Source: SSC4 sp964443225 (GTDB lineage Bacteria > Chloroflexota > Anaerolineae > SSC4 > Amarolineaceae). From it: a stretch of 64,000 nt of DNA. Position numbers and translations under genes: made by a program. The notes below the pieces were generated by a model. The model was not told where the DNA came from. It saw only the letters and a program-made list of their open reading frames with translations, and made no database searches. Position 1 is the stretch's first letter. Each line of letters starts with the position of its first letter. The stretch lies in assembly GCA_964443225.1 (NCBI GenBank), contig CAYUCC010000008.1:1-64000 (forward strand). Direction: 5' to 3'. Positions 8,217 to 17,310 of this stretch are shown here, piece by piece.

Positions 8217-8567
8217 ATGGCATCGAACCCGCCGCCGGGCCAGCGGCTCAACGTCGAGCTGCCGGCCACGCTGGAGATCATCTACGCCAACTTTGCGATT
8301 ATCAATCACTCCCCGTCGGAAGTGATTCTCGACCTGGGGCAGCTGATGCCCAACGTCGGGCAGGTCCGCATTCGGGCGCGCGTCGTCATGACGCCGCTCA
8401 ACGCCAAGCTGTTCCTGAATGCGCTGGGAGAAAACCTGACCCGTTTCGAGCGGCGTTTTGGGGAGATCAAAATGCCGCAGGACATCGATCCCAAACAGGG
8501 GTTTCTGGGTGGGGTTCAGTGGAAGGTCGGGGATGAGGCAGACGAACCGCCGGAGGGAGAGAAATAA
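8217..8567 (+). CDS. DUF3467-family protein
   Basis: This 116-residue protein starts at an ATG preceded by GGAGGG. The core LPATLEIIYANFAIINHSPS and the following VILDLGQLMPNVGQ.RIRARVVMTP matches the short DUF3467 family, a small soluble beta-rich protein found in many bacteria with no established function. The C-terminal 20 residues are acidic (DEADEPPEGEK). It lies between the ssb terminator and a bidirectional terminator, so it appears to be transcribed alone or by readthrough. Confidence 0.8.
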   Translation: MASNPPPGQRLNVELPATLEIIYANFAIINHSPSEVILDLGQLMPNVGQVRIRARVVMTPLNAKLFLNALGENLTRFERRFGEIKMPQDIDPKQGFLGGVQWKVGDEADEPPEGEK

Positions 8568-8617
8568 ACCACCAGGCTGCTCGTGAGGCCAATGGCCTCA
8601 CGAGCAGCCTGGTGGTT
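8567..8617. terminator. bidirectional terminator between DUF3467 gene and fabH
   Basis: A perfect 24-bp stem with a three-base AAT loop begins at the TAA stop of the DUF3467 gene and ends six bases before the fabH stop. Both genes converge on it, so it can end transcription from both sides. Confidence 0.85.
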
Positions 8618-8622
8618 GCTAC

Positions 8623-9627
8623 TTACATAATCCGTGTGGGTGCCAGCTGCAGGACGGCGGCGCCCCAGGTGAGGCCGGCGCCGAAGGTGACCAGGAGCAG
8701 GCGGTCATCGGGGCGGATGCGGCCGTTGTCGAGGTTTTCGGCCAGGGCCAGGGGGATCGACGCCGCCGACGTGTTGGCGTACTGGTCGATGTTGATGATG
8801 AAGCGGTCGAGCGGCAGGTGCATGTCGCGTGCCGCCGCTTCGATGATGCGCAGATTCGCCTGGTGGGGGATGATCCAATCGATGTCGTCCATACCCAGGC
8901 CGGCCTGGTCGAGCGCCTGCTGGCAGGCACGACCGACGACGCGTGACGCGAATTTGAACACTTCGCGGCCGTTCATCTGGATGTAGTGTGCGCTGTCGGC
9001 CAGGACATCGGCATCGAACGGGCGAGCCGAGCCACCGGAGGGCATGATGATATGCTGGCCCTGACTGCCGTCCGAACCGAGCACGAAGCTGTGCAGCCCA
9101 CAGCGTTCCGTAGTTGCCTGCACCACCACCGCGCCGGCGGCGTCACCAAACAGCACGCACATCGAACGATCGCGCCAGTCGATGAAGCGGCTGAGCAGTT
9201 CGGCGCCCACCACCAGGATATTACGATAAGTGCCGGTGTGTACGAACTGGTAGGCGGTGGTGAGGGCATAGACGAAGCCGGTGCAGCCGGTCGTCAAGAC
9301 GAAGGCGGGGACGTTGTGGGCGCCAAGGGCGTGCTGCACCTGGCTGGAGACGGGGGGCGTGAAGAAGTCGGGGGTGGATGTCGCAACGATGATCAGGTCG
9401 AGATCGGATGGATTCAGGTTGGCCTGTGCCAGGGCTTTGCGGCTGGCGGCGACGCACATGGTGGAGGTGGTTTCGTGGTCGGCGGCGATGCAGCGTTGGT
9501 GAATGCCGCTGCGTTGTACGATCCAATCGTGGCTGGTATCGAGGGTTTGTGCGAGCTCGTGGTTCGTCACGATTTTGGCAGGGGTATAGGCTCCCCAGCC
9601 GGTGATCTGGCCATAGATGTCTGTCAT
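8623..9627 (-). CDS. fabH: beta-ketoacyl-ACP synthase III
   Basis: This 334-residue protein starts at MTDIYGQITGWG. The open frame extends upstream, but the extension is not protein-like. The thiolase-fold catalytic triad is complete: Cys115 in TTGCTGFVYA, His255 in IPHQANLR, and Asn285 in YANTSAAS. The glycine-rich end GAGLTWGAAVL is also typical. FabH condenses an acyl-CoA with malonyl-ACP to start fatty-acid synthesis. No other fab genes are adjacent. A related activity in a secondary pathway cannot be excluded, but the motif set is standard for FabH. Confidence 0.92.
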   Translation of the reverse strand: MTDIYGQITGWGAYTPAKIVTNHELAQTLDTSHDWIVQRSGIHQRCIAADHETTSTMCVAASRKALAQANLNPSDLDLIIVATSTPDFFTPPVSSQVQHALGAHNVPAFVLTTGCTGFVYALTTAYQFVHTGTYRNILVVGAELLSRFIDWRDRSMCVLFGDAAGAVVVQATTERCGLHSFVLGSDGSQGQHIIMPSGGSARPFDADVLADSAHYIQMNGREVFKFASRVVGRACQQALDQAGLGMDDIDWIIPHQANLRIIEAAARDMHLPLDRFIINIDQYANTSAASIPLALAENLDNGRIRPDDRLLLVTFGAGLTWGAAVLQLAPTRIM

Positions 9628-9688
9628 GGGCGGCTCCCATATCATAAGGATAAGTACGAACGAATAGAAGGGGATGATATGGGATTGT

Positions 9689-9716
9689 ATTGTATGCGGT
9701 TTGGGGGATTTGTCTA
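9689..9716 (-). promoter_or_regulatory. candidate promoter of fabH
   Basis: On the minus strand TAGACA and TACAAT are separated by 16 bases, with a second overlapping TACAAT five bases further on. The distance to the fabH start is about 60 bases. Confidence 0.5.
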
Positions 9717-9751
9717 AATGGCACTTGTCACACAATTGTTGCCGTTTTGTC

Positions 9752-9780
9752 TTGACAAAACCTACCCTTCGGACGATAAT
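9752..9780 (+). promoter_or_regulatory. sigma70-type promoter of the T-box/pheST transcript
   Basis: A -35 box TTGACA and a GATAAT -10 box are separated by 17 bases. It lies about 45 bases before the first conserved T-box element. Confidence 0.65.
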
Positions 9781-9825
9781 ACCGTTCACAATCGCATCAC
9801 ACACCACACATCGGCTACGATGGAG

Positions 9826-10113
9826 AAAAGTAGGTCGAGTCACGCCTCCCAGAGAGGTTGGGTCATGGCTGCAAACCCAACCGTGTGCGCCTCGGTCGAA
9901 GTTCGCTCCGGAGCCGGGCGAGTGAAACGGGGCCCCCCAACCCGCCAGTAGTTCGCCCCGGTCGCCCACCGTTACCCGGGCATCCGGCCGGCAGTTTGAT
10001 CGCCCACCGGACTGAGCGGAGCCGCCGGCTCACCCCGGCGCTCAAACAGGGTGGTACCACGGCACGTGCACGACTGCACACCGTCCCTGACGGTCTGGAG
10101 TCGTTTTTTATTT
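9826..10113 (+). promoter_or_regulatory. T-box riboswitch (tRNA-Phe) with terminator, pheST leader
   Basis: The T-box core AACAGGGTGGTACCACGG (10045-10062) fits the family consensus closely. Upstream, Stem I shows an AGTA element (9831 region), the conserved AGAGAG bulge (9851-9856) beneath a GGTTGGG...CCCAACC hairpin, and then CGAAGTTCGC, where TTC (9902-9904) is a good candidate specifier codon for phenylalanine. A terminator hairpin with stem ACCGTC/GACGGT extended by CGACT/AGTCG runs from 10071 and ends in TTTTTTATTT. Uncharged tRNA-Phe would stabilise the antiterminator and switch on pheS-pheT. The pairing of Stem I was traced by eye only. Confidence 0.88.
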
Positions 10114-10134
10114 GCGGAAAAGGAGAAGCCACAC

Positions 10135-11163
10135 ATGCTCGAACAACTGCGTGCACTGGAGCAAGAAGCGCTGCAGTCACTGGCCGCCACCGATAACCCG
10201 GCCGCCCTCGAATCCTGGCGTATCACTTACCTGGGCAAAAAGGGCGGGCTGACCACGGTGCTGCGCGGACTCGGCCAGCTGCCCTCAGCCGACCGCCCGG
10301 CCGCCGGCGCTGAAGCTAACCGCGTCAAAACAGTGCTCGAAGCCGCCTACGTCGCCCAGGGCGAGGCTCTCGACCAACACGAACTGGCCCGCACCCTGGC
10401 CGCCGAAACCGTCGACGTCACCCTGCCCGGCCGCCCCCCCCACCTGGGGCGCATCCATCCCGCCAACAGCGTGCTGCGCGAGATCTACCAGATCTTCGCC
10501 CAGATGGGCTTCCAGGTGTACGACGCACCCGACGTGGAGCTGGACGAAGTAAACTTCCAGCTCCTCAACATCCCGCCCGACCACCCGGCACGCGACATGC
10601 AGGACACGTTCTACACCAAAGACCCGCGTGTCCTCCTGCGTACCCACACGTCACCCGGCCAGATTCGGGCCATGCGCCAGTACGCCCCCGAACCGGTACG
10701 CGTGATCCTGCCCGGCAAATGCTTCCGTTACGAACAGGTCACGGCACGCAGCGAGTTCATGTTCCACCAGGTCGAAGGCCTGGCCGTGGGCCGCGGCATC
10801 ACGATGGCCGACCTGAAGGGCACGATGGTCGAGTTCGCCAACCAGCTCTACGGCACGGGACGCAAGCTGCGCTTCCGCTGCTCGTACTTCCCCTTCGTCG
10901 AACCGGGCGTCGAAGTCGATATGGACTGCATCCTGTGCGCCGGCCGCGGCTGTCGGCTGTGCAAATACACCGGCTGGCTCGAAATCAGCGGCGCCGGCAT
11001 GGTCCACCCCGTCGTGCTGCGTAACGGTGGCTATGACCCAGACGTCTATACCGGCTTTGCCTTTGGCATGGGTCCCGAACGGATCGCCATGCTCAAACAT
11101 GGCATCGACGACATTCGTTATTTCTTCGCCAATGATTTGCGTTTCCTGGAGCAGTTCGCATGA
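10135..11163 (+). CDS. pheS: phenylalanyl-tRNA synthetase alpha subunit
   Basis: This 342-residue protein starts at the ATG that follows AGGAG by nine bases. The earlier in-frame ATG lies inside the T-box and is rejected. An N-terminal coiled-coil arm (about residues 1-90) is followed by class II catalytic motifs: HPANSVLREIYQIFAQMGF, LLRTHTSPGQIRAM, CFRYEQVTARSEFMFHQVEG and the motif 3 end FAFGMGPERIAMLKHGI. A Cys cluster CILCAGRGCRLC resembles the pattern in other bacterial PheS. It charges tRNA-Phe as an alpha2beta2 enzyme with PheT. Its stop overlaps the pheT start (ATGA). Confidence 0.97.
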   Translation: MLEQLRALEQEALQSLAATDNPAALESWRITYLGKKGGLTTVLRGLGQLPSADRPAAGAEANRVKTVLEAAYVAQGEALDQHELARTLAAETVDVTLPGRPPHLGRIHPANSVLREIYQIFAQMGFQVYDAPDVELDEVNFQLLNIPPDHPARDMQDTFYTKDPRVLLRTHTSPGQIRAMRQYAPEPVRVILPGKCFRYEQVTARSEFMFHQVEGLAVGRGITMADLKGTMVEFANQLYGTGRKLRFRCSYFPFVEPGVEVDMDCILCAGRGCRLCKYTGWLEISGAGMVHPVVLRNGGYDPDVYTGFAFGMGPERIAMLKHGIDDIRYFFANDLRFLEQFA

Positions 11164-13739
11164 AAATCCCATTGAACTGGTTACGCGATTACGTCGAGAG
11201 CGATCTGTCCGCCAGCCAGCTGGCCGAACGCCTGACCCTGGCCGGCCTTGAAGTCACCGGCATCGAACACGTGGGCGAAGCCTGGGAACGCGACAAACTC
11301 TTCGTCGGTGAAATCCTGCGCATCGACCCGCACCCCGACGCCGATCGCCTGGTGCTGGCCACCGTGGATTATGGTGCCGACGCACCGCTGACCGTCGTGA
11401 CCGGTGCGCCCAACCTGTACGCATACAAGGGCGTCGAGCGGCCGGGCCTCAAAGCGCCGTTTGCGATCGTCGGTGCACGTCTGATCGACGGCCACAGCGC
11501 CGAGAAGAAGTTCATGCGCCTCAAAGCCGGCAAAATCCGCGGCGTCCGTTCCGAAGGCATGGTCTGCTCGGAAAAAGAGCTCGGCCTGAGCGACGACCAC
11601 GAAGGCATCCTGATCCTGCCCGCCGATGCGCCGGTGGGCATGCCGCTGGCCGATTACCTGGGCGATACGGTGCTCGATATCGACCTGACACCCAACCTGG
11701 CCCGCGCCCTCTCGCTGATCGGCGTGGCACGCGAGGTGGCCGCGCTGACGAACCGACCGCTGCGGCGCACCCAGCCGATGCTGGCGGCGATCGCCGGCCG
11801 GGTCGCGCCGTCCGAAGTGCCCGATCCGCCACCGGTTGCCGAGCCCTTCTGCCAGATCGAGATCCGCGACCCCGACCTGTGTCCGCGCTACACGGCGATG
11901 CTGATCCGCAACGTCAAGATTGGCCCATCCCCGCGCTGGCTGCAGGACCGCCTGCGCCTGGCGGGTCAACGGCCCATCAACAACGTCGTGGATATCACAA
12001 ATTATGTCATGCTGGAATGGGGCCAGCCCCTTCACGCCTTCGACTACGACCGGCTGGTGGCCCGCGCGCAACACAGCGGCCACGCGCAGCCGGTGATCAT
12101 CGTGCGGCGCGCCGAAGCGGAGGAGCGTTTGACTACGCTTGACGGTGTCGATCGACCGCTCACCAGCGACATGCTGATGATTACCGATACCGCCGGGTCG
12201 ATTGCGGTGGCCGGCGTGATGGGGGGTGAAGAGACCGAAGTGCACGCCGGTTCGACCAACATCCTGCTGGAGTCGGCAGCTTTCGATAATATCAACAACC
12301 GGCGCACCGCCCATGCCCTCAAGCTCTTCAGCGAGGCGTCGTCGCGGTTCGGCAAAGGCATCCCGCCAACGCTGCCACCCCTGGCCGCCCAGCGCGCCGC
12401 CCAGCTGATGGCCGACCTGGCCAACGGCGAGGTCGTTCCTGGGGTGGTCGACGCCTACCCCGCCCGCCAACGTGACGTGCAGATCTCGCTCAGTACGGAC
12501 GAAGTCCAACGCCTGCTGGGCATCCCCGTCGATACCGACACGATCACCCGCAGCCTGGAGGCATTGGAGTGCCGCGTGGTCTCACAGCCCGGCGGGTCAC
12601 TCCTGGTCACCGTGCCGTGGCACCGGCTCGACCTGGAAATTCCGGCCGACCTGGTGGAGGAGGTGGCGCGCGTGGTCGGTTTCGATCAGATCCCGGCCAC
12701 CCTGATGGCTTCGGTGCTGCCACCCCAACGACGCAACCGCGTGCTCGAGGGTGAGATGCAGGTGCGAACCGTGCTCACCGGCTGCGGGCTGCAGGACATC
12801 ATTACCTACCCGCTGATTGGCGACGGCGACAATGCCCGCCTGCTGGCCGCCAGCCACGGTATGGAGTGGACCGAGCCGCAGCCCCAGGCGGGCTACCAGC
12901 TGCCAGCCCTGCTGCGTCCCGACGATTCGGTGCAGCTGGCAAACCCGCTCAGCGTGGAACGCAGTCTGCTGCGCTCCAGCATGCTGCCCAACGCGCTGCA
13001 AATCGTGGCGGCCAACCTGCGTTACGCCGAGCGTGTGGCGGTCTTCGAGATCGGTCGCGTCTACTGGCCGGTGAGCGCGGACCTGCTGCCCGTGGAGGCG
13101 CGCCACGTCAGCCTGGTACTGACCGGCCCGCGCGCACCAGAATCGTGGCTGCGCGGCGACGATGCCAGCGCGATTGATTTTTACGACGGCAAGGGCATCA
13201 TCGACACACTGCTCCACCGGTTGGGGATGCCGGCATCCCTGGTGCGTTACGTCGCCACGGAGCACCCGGCCTTCACCGCACGTGCCGCACGCATCGAGCT
13301 GGCGGGCCGGGACATCGGCGTATTGGGTGAGCTGCATCCCCTCGTGCGGCGGGCGTTCGACCTGCCGGCACAGGGACGCGTCGTCGCAGCCGAGCTGGCC
13401 CTGGAACCGCTGCTGGCCTACGCCAGCCGTGACGTGCAGGTGACACCCATCTCGGCCTATCCGGCAATCAAAGAGGACCTGGCGCTCGTCGTCCCCGAAG
13501 ATGTGTCGGTCGAGCAGGTCGTGCAGACCATCCGCACCGCCGGCGGCGAAATGCTGGTCGACGTCCGGCTCTTCGACGTCTACCGCGGCGGTCAGGTCGC
13601 GCCCGGCCACAAGAGCCTGGCCTATCGTCTGACCTACCAGGCGTCCGATCGTTCGCTGACCGATGCCGACGCCGCGCGCGTGCGTGACAGGATCGTACGG
13701 CGACTTGCCGAGACGTTGGGCGCAAAGTTGCGTACCTGA
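11160..13739 (+). CDS. pheT: phenylalanyl-tRNA synthetase beta subunit
   Basis: This 859-residue protein is slightly longer than the roughly 800 typical for the family. It starts MKIPLNWLRDYVESDLS. It contains a tRNA-binding (EMAP-like) domain at about residues 40-155, a B3/4 editing domain (about 220-420, with NNVVDITNYVMLEWGQPLHAFD), a B5 domain, a catalytic-like core, and a C-terminal anticodon-binding FDX-ACB domain ending SLTDADAARVRDRIV. It is coupled to pheS by a 4-nt overlap and controlled by the upstream T-box. Confidence 0.97.
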   Translation: MKIPLNWLRDYVESDLSASQLAERLTLAGLEVTGIEHVGEAWERDKLFVGEILRIDPHPDADRLVLATVDYGADAPLTVVTGAPNLYAYKGVERPGLKAPFAIVGARLIDGHSAEKKFMRLKAGKIRGVRSEGMVCSEKELGLSDDHEGILILPADAPVGMPLADYLGDTVLDIDLTPNLARALSLIGVAREVAALTNRPLRRTQPMLAAIAGRVAPSEVPDPPPVAEPFCQIEIRDPDLCPRYTAMLIRNVKIGPSPRWLQDRLRLAGQRPINNVVDITNYVMLEWGQPLHAFDYDRLVARAQHSGHAQPVIIVRRAEAEERLTTLDGVDRPLTSDMLMITDTAGSIAVAGVMGGEETEVHAGSTNILLESAAFDNINNRRTAHALKLFSEASSRFGKGIPPTLPPLAAQRAAQLMADLANGEVVPGVVDAYPARQRDVQISLSTDEVQRLLGIPVDTDTITRSLEALECRVVSQPGGSLLVTVPWHRLDLEIPADLVEEVARVVGFDQIPATLMASVLPPQRRNRVLEGEMQVRTVLTGCGLQDIITYPLIGDGDNARLLAASHGMEWTEPQPQAGYQLPALLRPDDSVQLANPLSVERSLLRSSMLPNALQIVAANLRYAERVAVFEIGRVYWPVSADLLPVEARHVSLVLTGPRAPESWLRGDDASAIDFYDGKGIIDTLLHRLGMPASLVRYVATEHPAFTARAARIELAGRDIGVLGELHPLVRRAFDLPAQGRVVAAELALEPLLAYASRDVQVTPISAYPAIKEDLALVVPEDVSVEQVVQTIRTAGGEMLVDVRLFDVYRGGQVAPGHKSLAYRLTYQASDRSLTDADAARVRDRIVRRLAETLGAKLRT

Positions 13740-13844
13740 GCAATTGATGGTAAAACGTGGGGCACAGTTGCGCCGGATGCCTGCCGAGCACCCGCTCGAC
13801 TGTGTCCCACGGTTGAATTCTGCTTACAGGAGTGAGAAGAGTCC

Positions 13845-14654
13845 ATGGCCAAAAAGAACAAACGAGCCGCAGGATCAGGCGGTTCGTCGTCGGGGTCCAA
13901 ACCAACCTCCGGCGCGGGTGGACCACCACCCCCAGCCCAGGAGAGACTGATCGAGCAGCAGTCCTCACGCAAGGCGGCTGCGGCGCGCGCCCAGCGACAG
14001 CAGCAAGAACGCCGCCGCAACCTGCTGCTCATGATTGGCGGCATTGCGATTGTGGCCGTCATTGCCATCATCCTGGTTGCCAATTCGACCCGGGCCACCA
14101 GCGCCGGCGTTCAGGGCTCCAGCGAGGATGCCACCCTCGGCGCAGCCGATGCGCCGGTCGTCCTGGAAGATTATTCCGATTTCTATTGTACCCACTGCCG
14201 CACGTTCGCCCTGGAACGCCTGCCGGCCCTGGAAGAAAAATACATCGACAGCGGTTTGCTGCGCGTCGAGTTCAAACACTTCCCGCTGCGCGACACCTCC
14301 TATCCGGCCCACATCGCAGCGCAGTGCGCCGCGGTCCAGAAGAAGTTCTGGGAATACGGCGACAAACTGTTCCAGGACCAGGGCCTGAAAGCGACGTACT
14401 CCGATGCTGACCTCAAGAAGTACGCCGCCGACCTGGGTTTGGACACCACTGCCTTCAATGCCTGTCTCGATCAGAAACAGACCGAAGGCATCGTTCGCCA
14501 ACACTCGGCCGAGGGCGGTGCCAAGCAGGTCAATTCGACACCGACCCTGTTCGTCAACGGCGTCAGGATCTCCGGCGCGGTACCCATCGAACAGTTCGAA
14601 CAGGCCATCGACGCCGAACTTCAGAAAAAGGGCATCACCCCACCCACCAGCTGA
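13845..14654 (+). CDS. membrane-anchored DsbA-like thioredoxin-fold protein
   Basis: This 269-residue protein has a basic, Gly/Ser-rich cytoplasmic N-terminus (1-55), a single transmembrane helix (about 60-80), and an extracytoplasmic DsbA/BdbD-like domain with catalytic motif Cys115-Thr-His-Cys118 in DFYCTHCRTFALE. A cis-Pro loop is visible in VNSTPTLFVNG. It probably forms or exchanges disulfides in exported proteins. The helical insertion (AAQCAAVQKKFWEYGDKLF) is typical of the DsbA family. It stands alone, about 100 bp after pheT, with a GGAGTGAG-type site before the ATG. Confidence 0.88.
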   Translation: MAKKNKRAAGSGGSSSGSKPTSGAGGPPPPAQERLIEQQSSRKAAAARAQRQQQERRRNLLLMIGGIAIVAVIAIILVANSTRATSAGVQGSSEDATLGAADAPVVLEDYSDFYCTHCRTFALERLPALEEKYIDSGLLRVEFKHFPLRDTSYPAHIAAQCAAVQKKFWEYGDKLFQDQGLKATYSDADLKKYAADLGLDTTAFNACLDQKQTEGIVRQHSAEGGAKQVNSTPTLFVNGVRISGAVPIEQFEQAIDAELQKKGITPPTS

Positions 14655-14812
14655 CGCGAGCCCCGTCTCGCCCAAACAGCCCATCACAAGTCCCCCCATC
14701 CATTCACGAGCGGACCTGGTCCCCCCGACCACCGCTCCTCCCAACACACCGACCCGGGGTTATGGGCCACCTCCCACCCATAACCCTACTTCAGACGAAA
14801 GGGGCACTCAAC

Positions 14813-15097
14813 GTGACACAACCGATGGCAGACCACGAGCTGGTGGTGATCGCCGACGTACAGGGCAAACTGTACGGTGAGGTGCTGCGGGCCAAACTGG
14901 AGAGCGCCGGCATACCCGCCATGATCACCTTCGAAAGCTCAGGTTCCACCCTGTTCCCGACACCCGACCTGGCCCTGGGCATGGTGAGCATCCTCGTTCC
15001 CAAAGACCTGCAGGCCGAAGCCCTGGCTGTGCTCGAAATGGAAGCCGATCCTGACGATGACACCAGCCTCGATTCCGAGCCGGATACCACGGGCTAA
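14813..15097 (+). CDS. DUF2007-domain protein
   Basis: This 94-residue protein uses a GTG start (VTQPMADHELVVIADVQG) preceded by AAAGGGG. An upstream in-frame ATG at 14762 has no ribosome site. The sequence KLYGEVLRAKLESAGIPAMI, then a short variable loop and SILVPKDLQAEALAVLE, matches the small ferredoxin-like DUF2007 ('signal-transducing' annotated) family. The acidic tail DPDDDTSLDSEP is outside the domain. The function is not established. It is followed within 12 nt by the DUF2723 gene and is probably co-transcribed with it. Confidence 0.75.
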   Translation: MTQPMADHELVVIADVQGKLYGEVLRAKLESAGIPAMITFESSGSTLFPTPDLALGMVSILVPKDLQAEALAVLEMEADPDDDTSLDSEPDTTG

Positions 15098-15109
15098 CCG
15101 CGCCGCGTG

Positions 15110-17212
15110 ATGCGCACCTGGTCAGACAAGCAGCGTACCTGGTTGGTGGCGGGCCTCTTGGGCCTGTTGGCACTGGCGCTGTATTCGTTCACCCTCATCC
15201 CTTCGATTCCGGCGACCGACAGCGGGGAGCTGATCCTGGCGGCCTGGCTGCCCGGTATTGCCCACGCGCCCGGCTTCCCCCTGTGGATCGTGATGGGCTG
15301 GTTGTTCAGCCACCTCATCCCTGTGGGCAGCGTAGCCCAGCGCCTGAATTGGATGTCGGCGGTTTTTGGCGCACTCGCCGTCATGGCGACCTTCTGGCTG
15401 CTGATCCTGGGTCTGCCGTGGCGGCAGCTCGTCCCCGCCAAATCGTCCAACAGTCGACCCGAGACCCGCGATCGCGGCACGCGCCAGGCACTGCCCCATC
15501 GCGCGCCCGCAGCGGCTGCACCGCGCATCCCACCCACGGTTTGGACAGCCGCGGTCGTGGGCACACTCGCCTTTGCCCTGGCGCGCACGATCTGGTCGTG
15601 GAGCGTGGTGGCCGAAGTCTATGCGCTGCACGTCTTCCTGGTTGCTGCGATCCTGGCACTGCTGCTGGCCTGGCGCCAACGCCTCACCCAAGGGGAGCCG
15701 CCGGTACGTGCCGGGCGCTGGCTGATCCTGGCCGCAGGCGTGTACGGTCTCGCCCTCGGCAATCACAACCTGACCATTGGTCTCCTGGCGCCGGCGATCC
15801 TGTGGTGGCTGTGGGTCAACCGCCGCGGGTTGACGGTGCGGGTGTTCCTGCTGGCCACCGCGGCGCTGGCCGCCGGGCTGCTTATTTACCTCTACCTGCC
15901 GCTGCGTGCCGCTCAGGACCCGCTGCTCAATTGGGGCGATCCCTACAACCTGTCCCGCCTGTGGTGGCACGTCACCGGGCGGCAGTACCAGGTCAATATC
16001 TTCGGCGGCACCCTGGCGACCATGGTGCGCCAGCTGGGCGAAGGGGCCGTCCTGTGGGCGCAGCAGTTCACGCCGCTGGGCGTGCTGTTCAGCCTGCTGG
16101 GTATTGGGGCCTTGTGGCGGCGTGACCGTGCGCTGTTGGGCTTGACACTCCTCGTCGCCTTTTTTGGTGTCGCCTACGCCGTGGTGTACGAGATTGCCGA
16201 CGATCGCGATGCCTATTACCTGGCGACGTTCGTCGTATCGGCGCTGTGGCTGGCCTGCGGCCTGTACGGCACCCTGGAATGGGTCGCCGCGCGCCGTCCC
16301 AACCTGGTCCGGCCGGCGATGGTGGCCGTGGCCCTCTTGCCTCTGCTGGTGCTGGCCTGGAACTGGCGCGTGGCCGACCATCGCCACTACACCTACCCGG
16401 CGACGTACGCGCAGAATGCACTGGACGAAGCAGAAGCGGGCGCGCTCATTCTCACGTCCGATTGGCAGCTGTACGCACCGCTCCTCACGCGGCAGCAGGT
16501 CGATGGCCAGCGCCCCGACGTCGCGACGCTCGACATGCTCCTGTTCCAAAACCGTCCCTGGTATCACGACCAGGTGCAGCAGAAATATCCCGACCTGGTA
16601 AGCGGCGTAGCGGCCGAACAAACCGCCTTCCTGGAAAAGCTGCGCCAGTTCGAAGCGGGCGAGCTGCCCGCGGACGACAGCGAGATCGGCCCGCGCTACC
16701 AGACCCTGCTGCGTGCCCTGCTCGACCAGGCCCTGGCCAGCCGTCCCGTCTACGCCACACCCGACGCCCTGGCGCAGCTGGAGCAGTTCGGCATCGATCT
16801 GCAGAACCAGGTCGTGCCCGGTGCGGTGCTGATGCGTGTGCTGCCCACCGTGCCCAGCGCGGTGGGCGCGCTGACCCCTGCCCGCTGGAACATCCAACCA
16901 TTTCTCGACGCGGCGGCCAACGACACCTACCTGGACGAGCCGGCACAAAAAGTGCGGCGCAGCCACGCCGGCATGTCCGCCAACCGCGGCACCTACTATG
17001 CCCGCCTCAACCGCTGGGTCGATGCCGTGCCCGCCTACGCCCAGGCCATCGCCATCGACCCAACGTACGTCACGGGCTACCTGCTCCTGGCCGAAGCCCA
17101 ACAGCGCGCCGGCGATATCACCGCCGCCCGCCAGACGCTCGAATCCGCCCTGACCGTCGATCCCGGCAACGCCCAACTCCAACAGCGCCTGGCTGCCCTG
17201 GGTGCCCCATGA
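15110..17212 (+). CDS. DUF2723 multi-spanning membrane protein with C-terminal TPR
   Basis: This protein is about 700 residues; GTG (15107) and ATG (15110) are both possible starts. The N-terminal two-thirds hold about ten membrane helices with the DUF2723 signature TDSGELILAAWLPGIAHAPG in the first external loop, like that of protein O-mannosyl/GT-C type transferases. The C-terminus is soluble, and residues about 620-695 form two tetratricopeptide-like repeats (DAVPAYAQAIAIDPTYVTGY, LESALTVDPGNAQL). By analogy with GT-C enzymes it may transfer a lipid-linked sugar outside the membrane, but no substrate can be inferred. Confidence 0.8.
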   Translation: MRTWSDKQRTWLVAGLLGLLALALYSFTLIPSIPATDSGELILAAWLPGIAHAPGFPLWIVMGWLFSHLIPVGSVAQRLNWMSAVFGALAVMATFWLLILGLPWRQLVPAKSSNSRPETRDRGTRQALPHRAPAAAAPRIPPTVWTAAVVGTLAFALARTIWSWSVVAEVYALHVFLVAAILALLLAWRQRLTQGEPPVRAGRWLILAAGVYGLALGNHNLTIGLLAPAILWWLWVNRRGLTVRVFLLATAALAAGLLIYLYLPLRAAQDPLLNWGDPYNLSRLWWHVTGRQYQVNIFGGTLATMVRQLGEGAVLWAQQFTPLGVLFSLLGIGALWRRDRALLGLTLLVAFFGVAYAVVYEIADDRDAYYLATFVVSALWLACGLYGTLEWVAARRPNLVRPAMVAVALLPLLVLAWNWRVADHRHYTYPATYAQNALDEAEAGALILTSDWQLYAPLLTRQQVDGQRPDVATLDMLLFQNRPWYHDQVQQKYPDLVSGVAAEQTAFLEKLRQFEAGELPADDSEIGPRYQTLLRALLDQALASRPVYATPDALAQLEQFGIDLQNQVVPGAVLMRVLPTVPSAVGALTPARWNIQPFLDAAANDTYLDEPAQKVRRSHAGMSANRGTYYARLNRWVDAVPAYAQAIAIDPTYVTGYLLLAEAQQRAGDITAARQTLESALTVDPGNAQLQQRLAALGAP

Positions 17213-17228
17213 TGGACGGATGATGAAA

Positions 17229-17287
17229 ACCGCAAGAGACGCACCAGACACATAAAAAACCTGTGTGCTCTGTGCGTTCCCTGCGGT
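17229..17287. repeat. imperfect palindromic element, copy 1
   Basis: Outer arms ACCGCA/TGCGGT and inner arms ACGCAC/GTGCGT and CACA/TGTG surround a short A-rich loop. The same design, with related arm sequences, recurs at 34998-35061. It lies between two co-directional genes and could act as a terminator or be a small dispersed repeat. Confidence 0.65.
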
Positions 17288-17310
17288 CAACCCGTGTGGA
17301 GACACCATCT

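Noticed and set aside
9628..9969. Longer fabH frame extending to 9969
   Set aside because: The extension crosses the fabH and pheST promoters and part of the T-box, and FabH family proteins start at MTDIYG-like positions.
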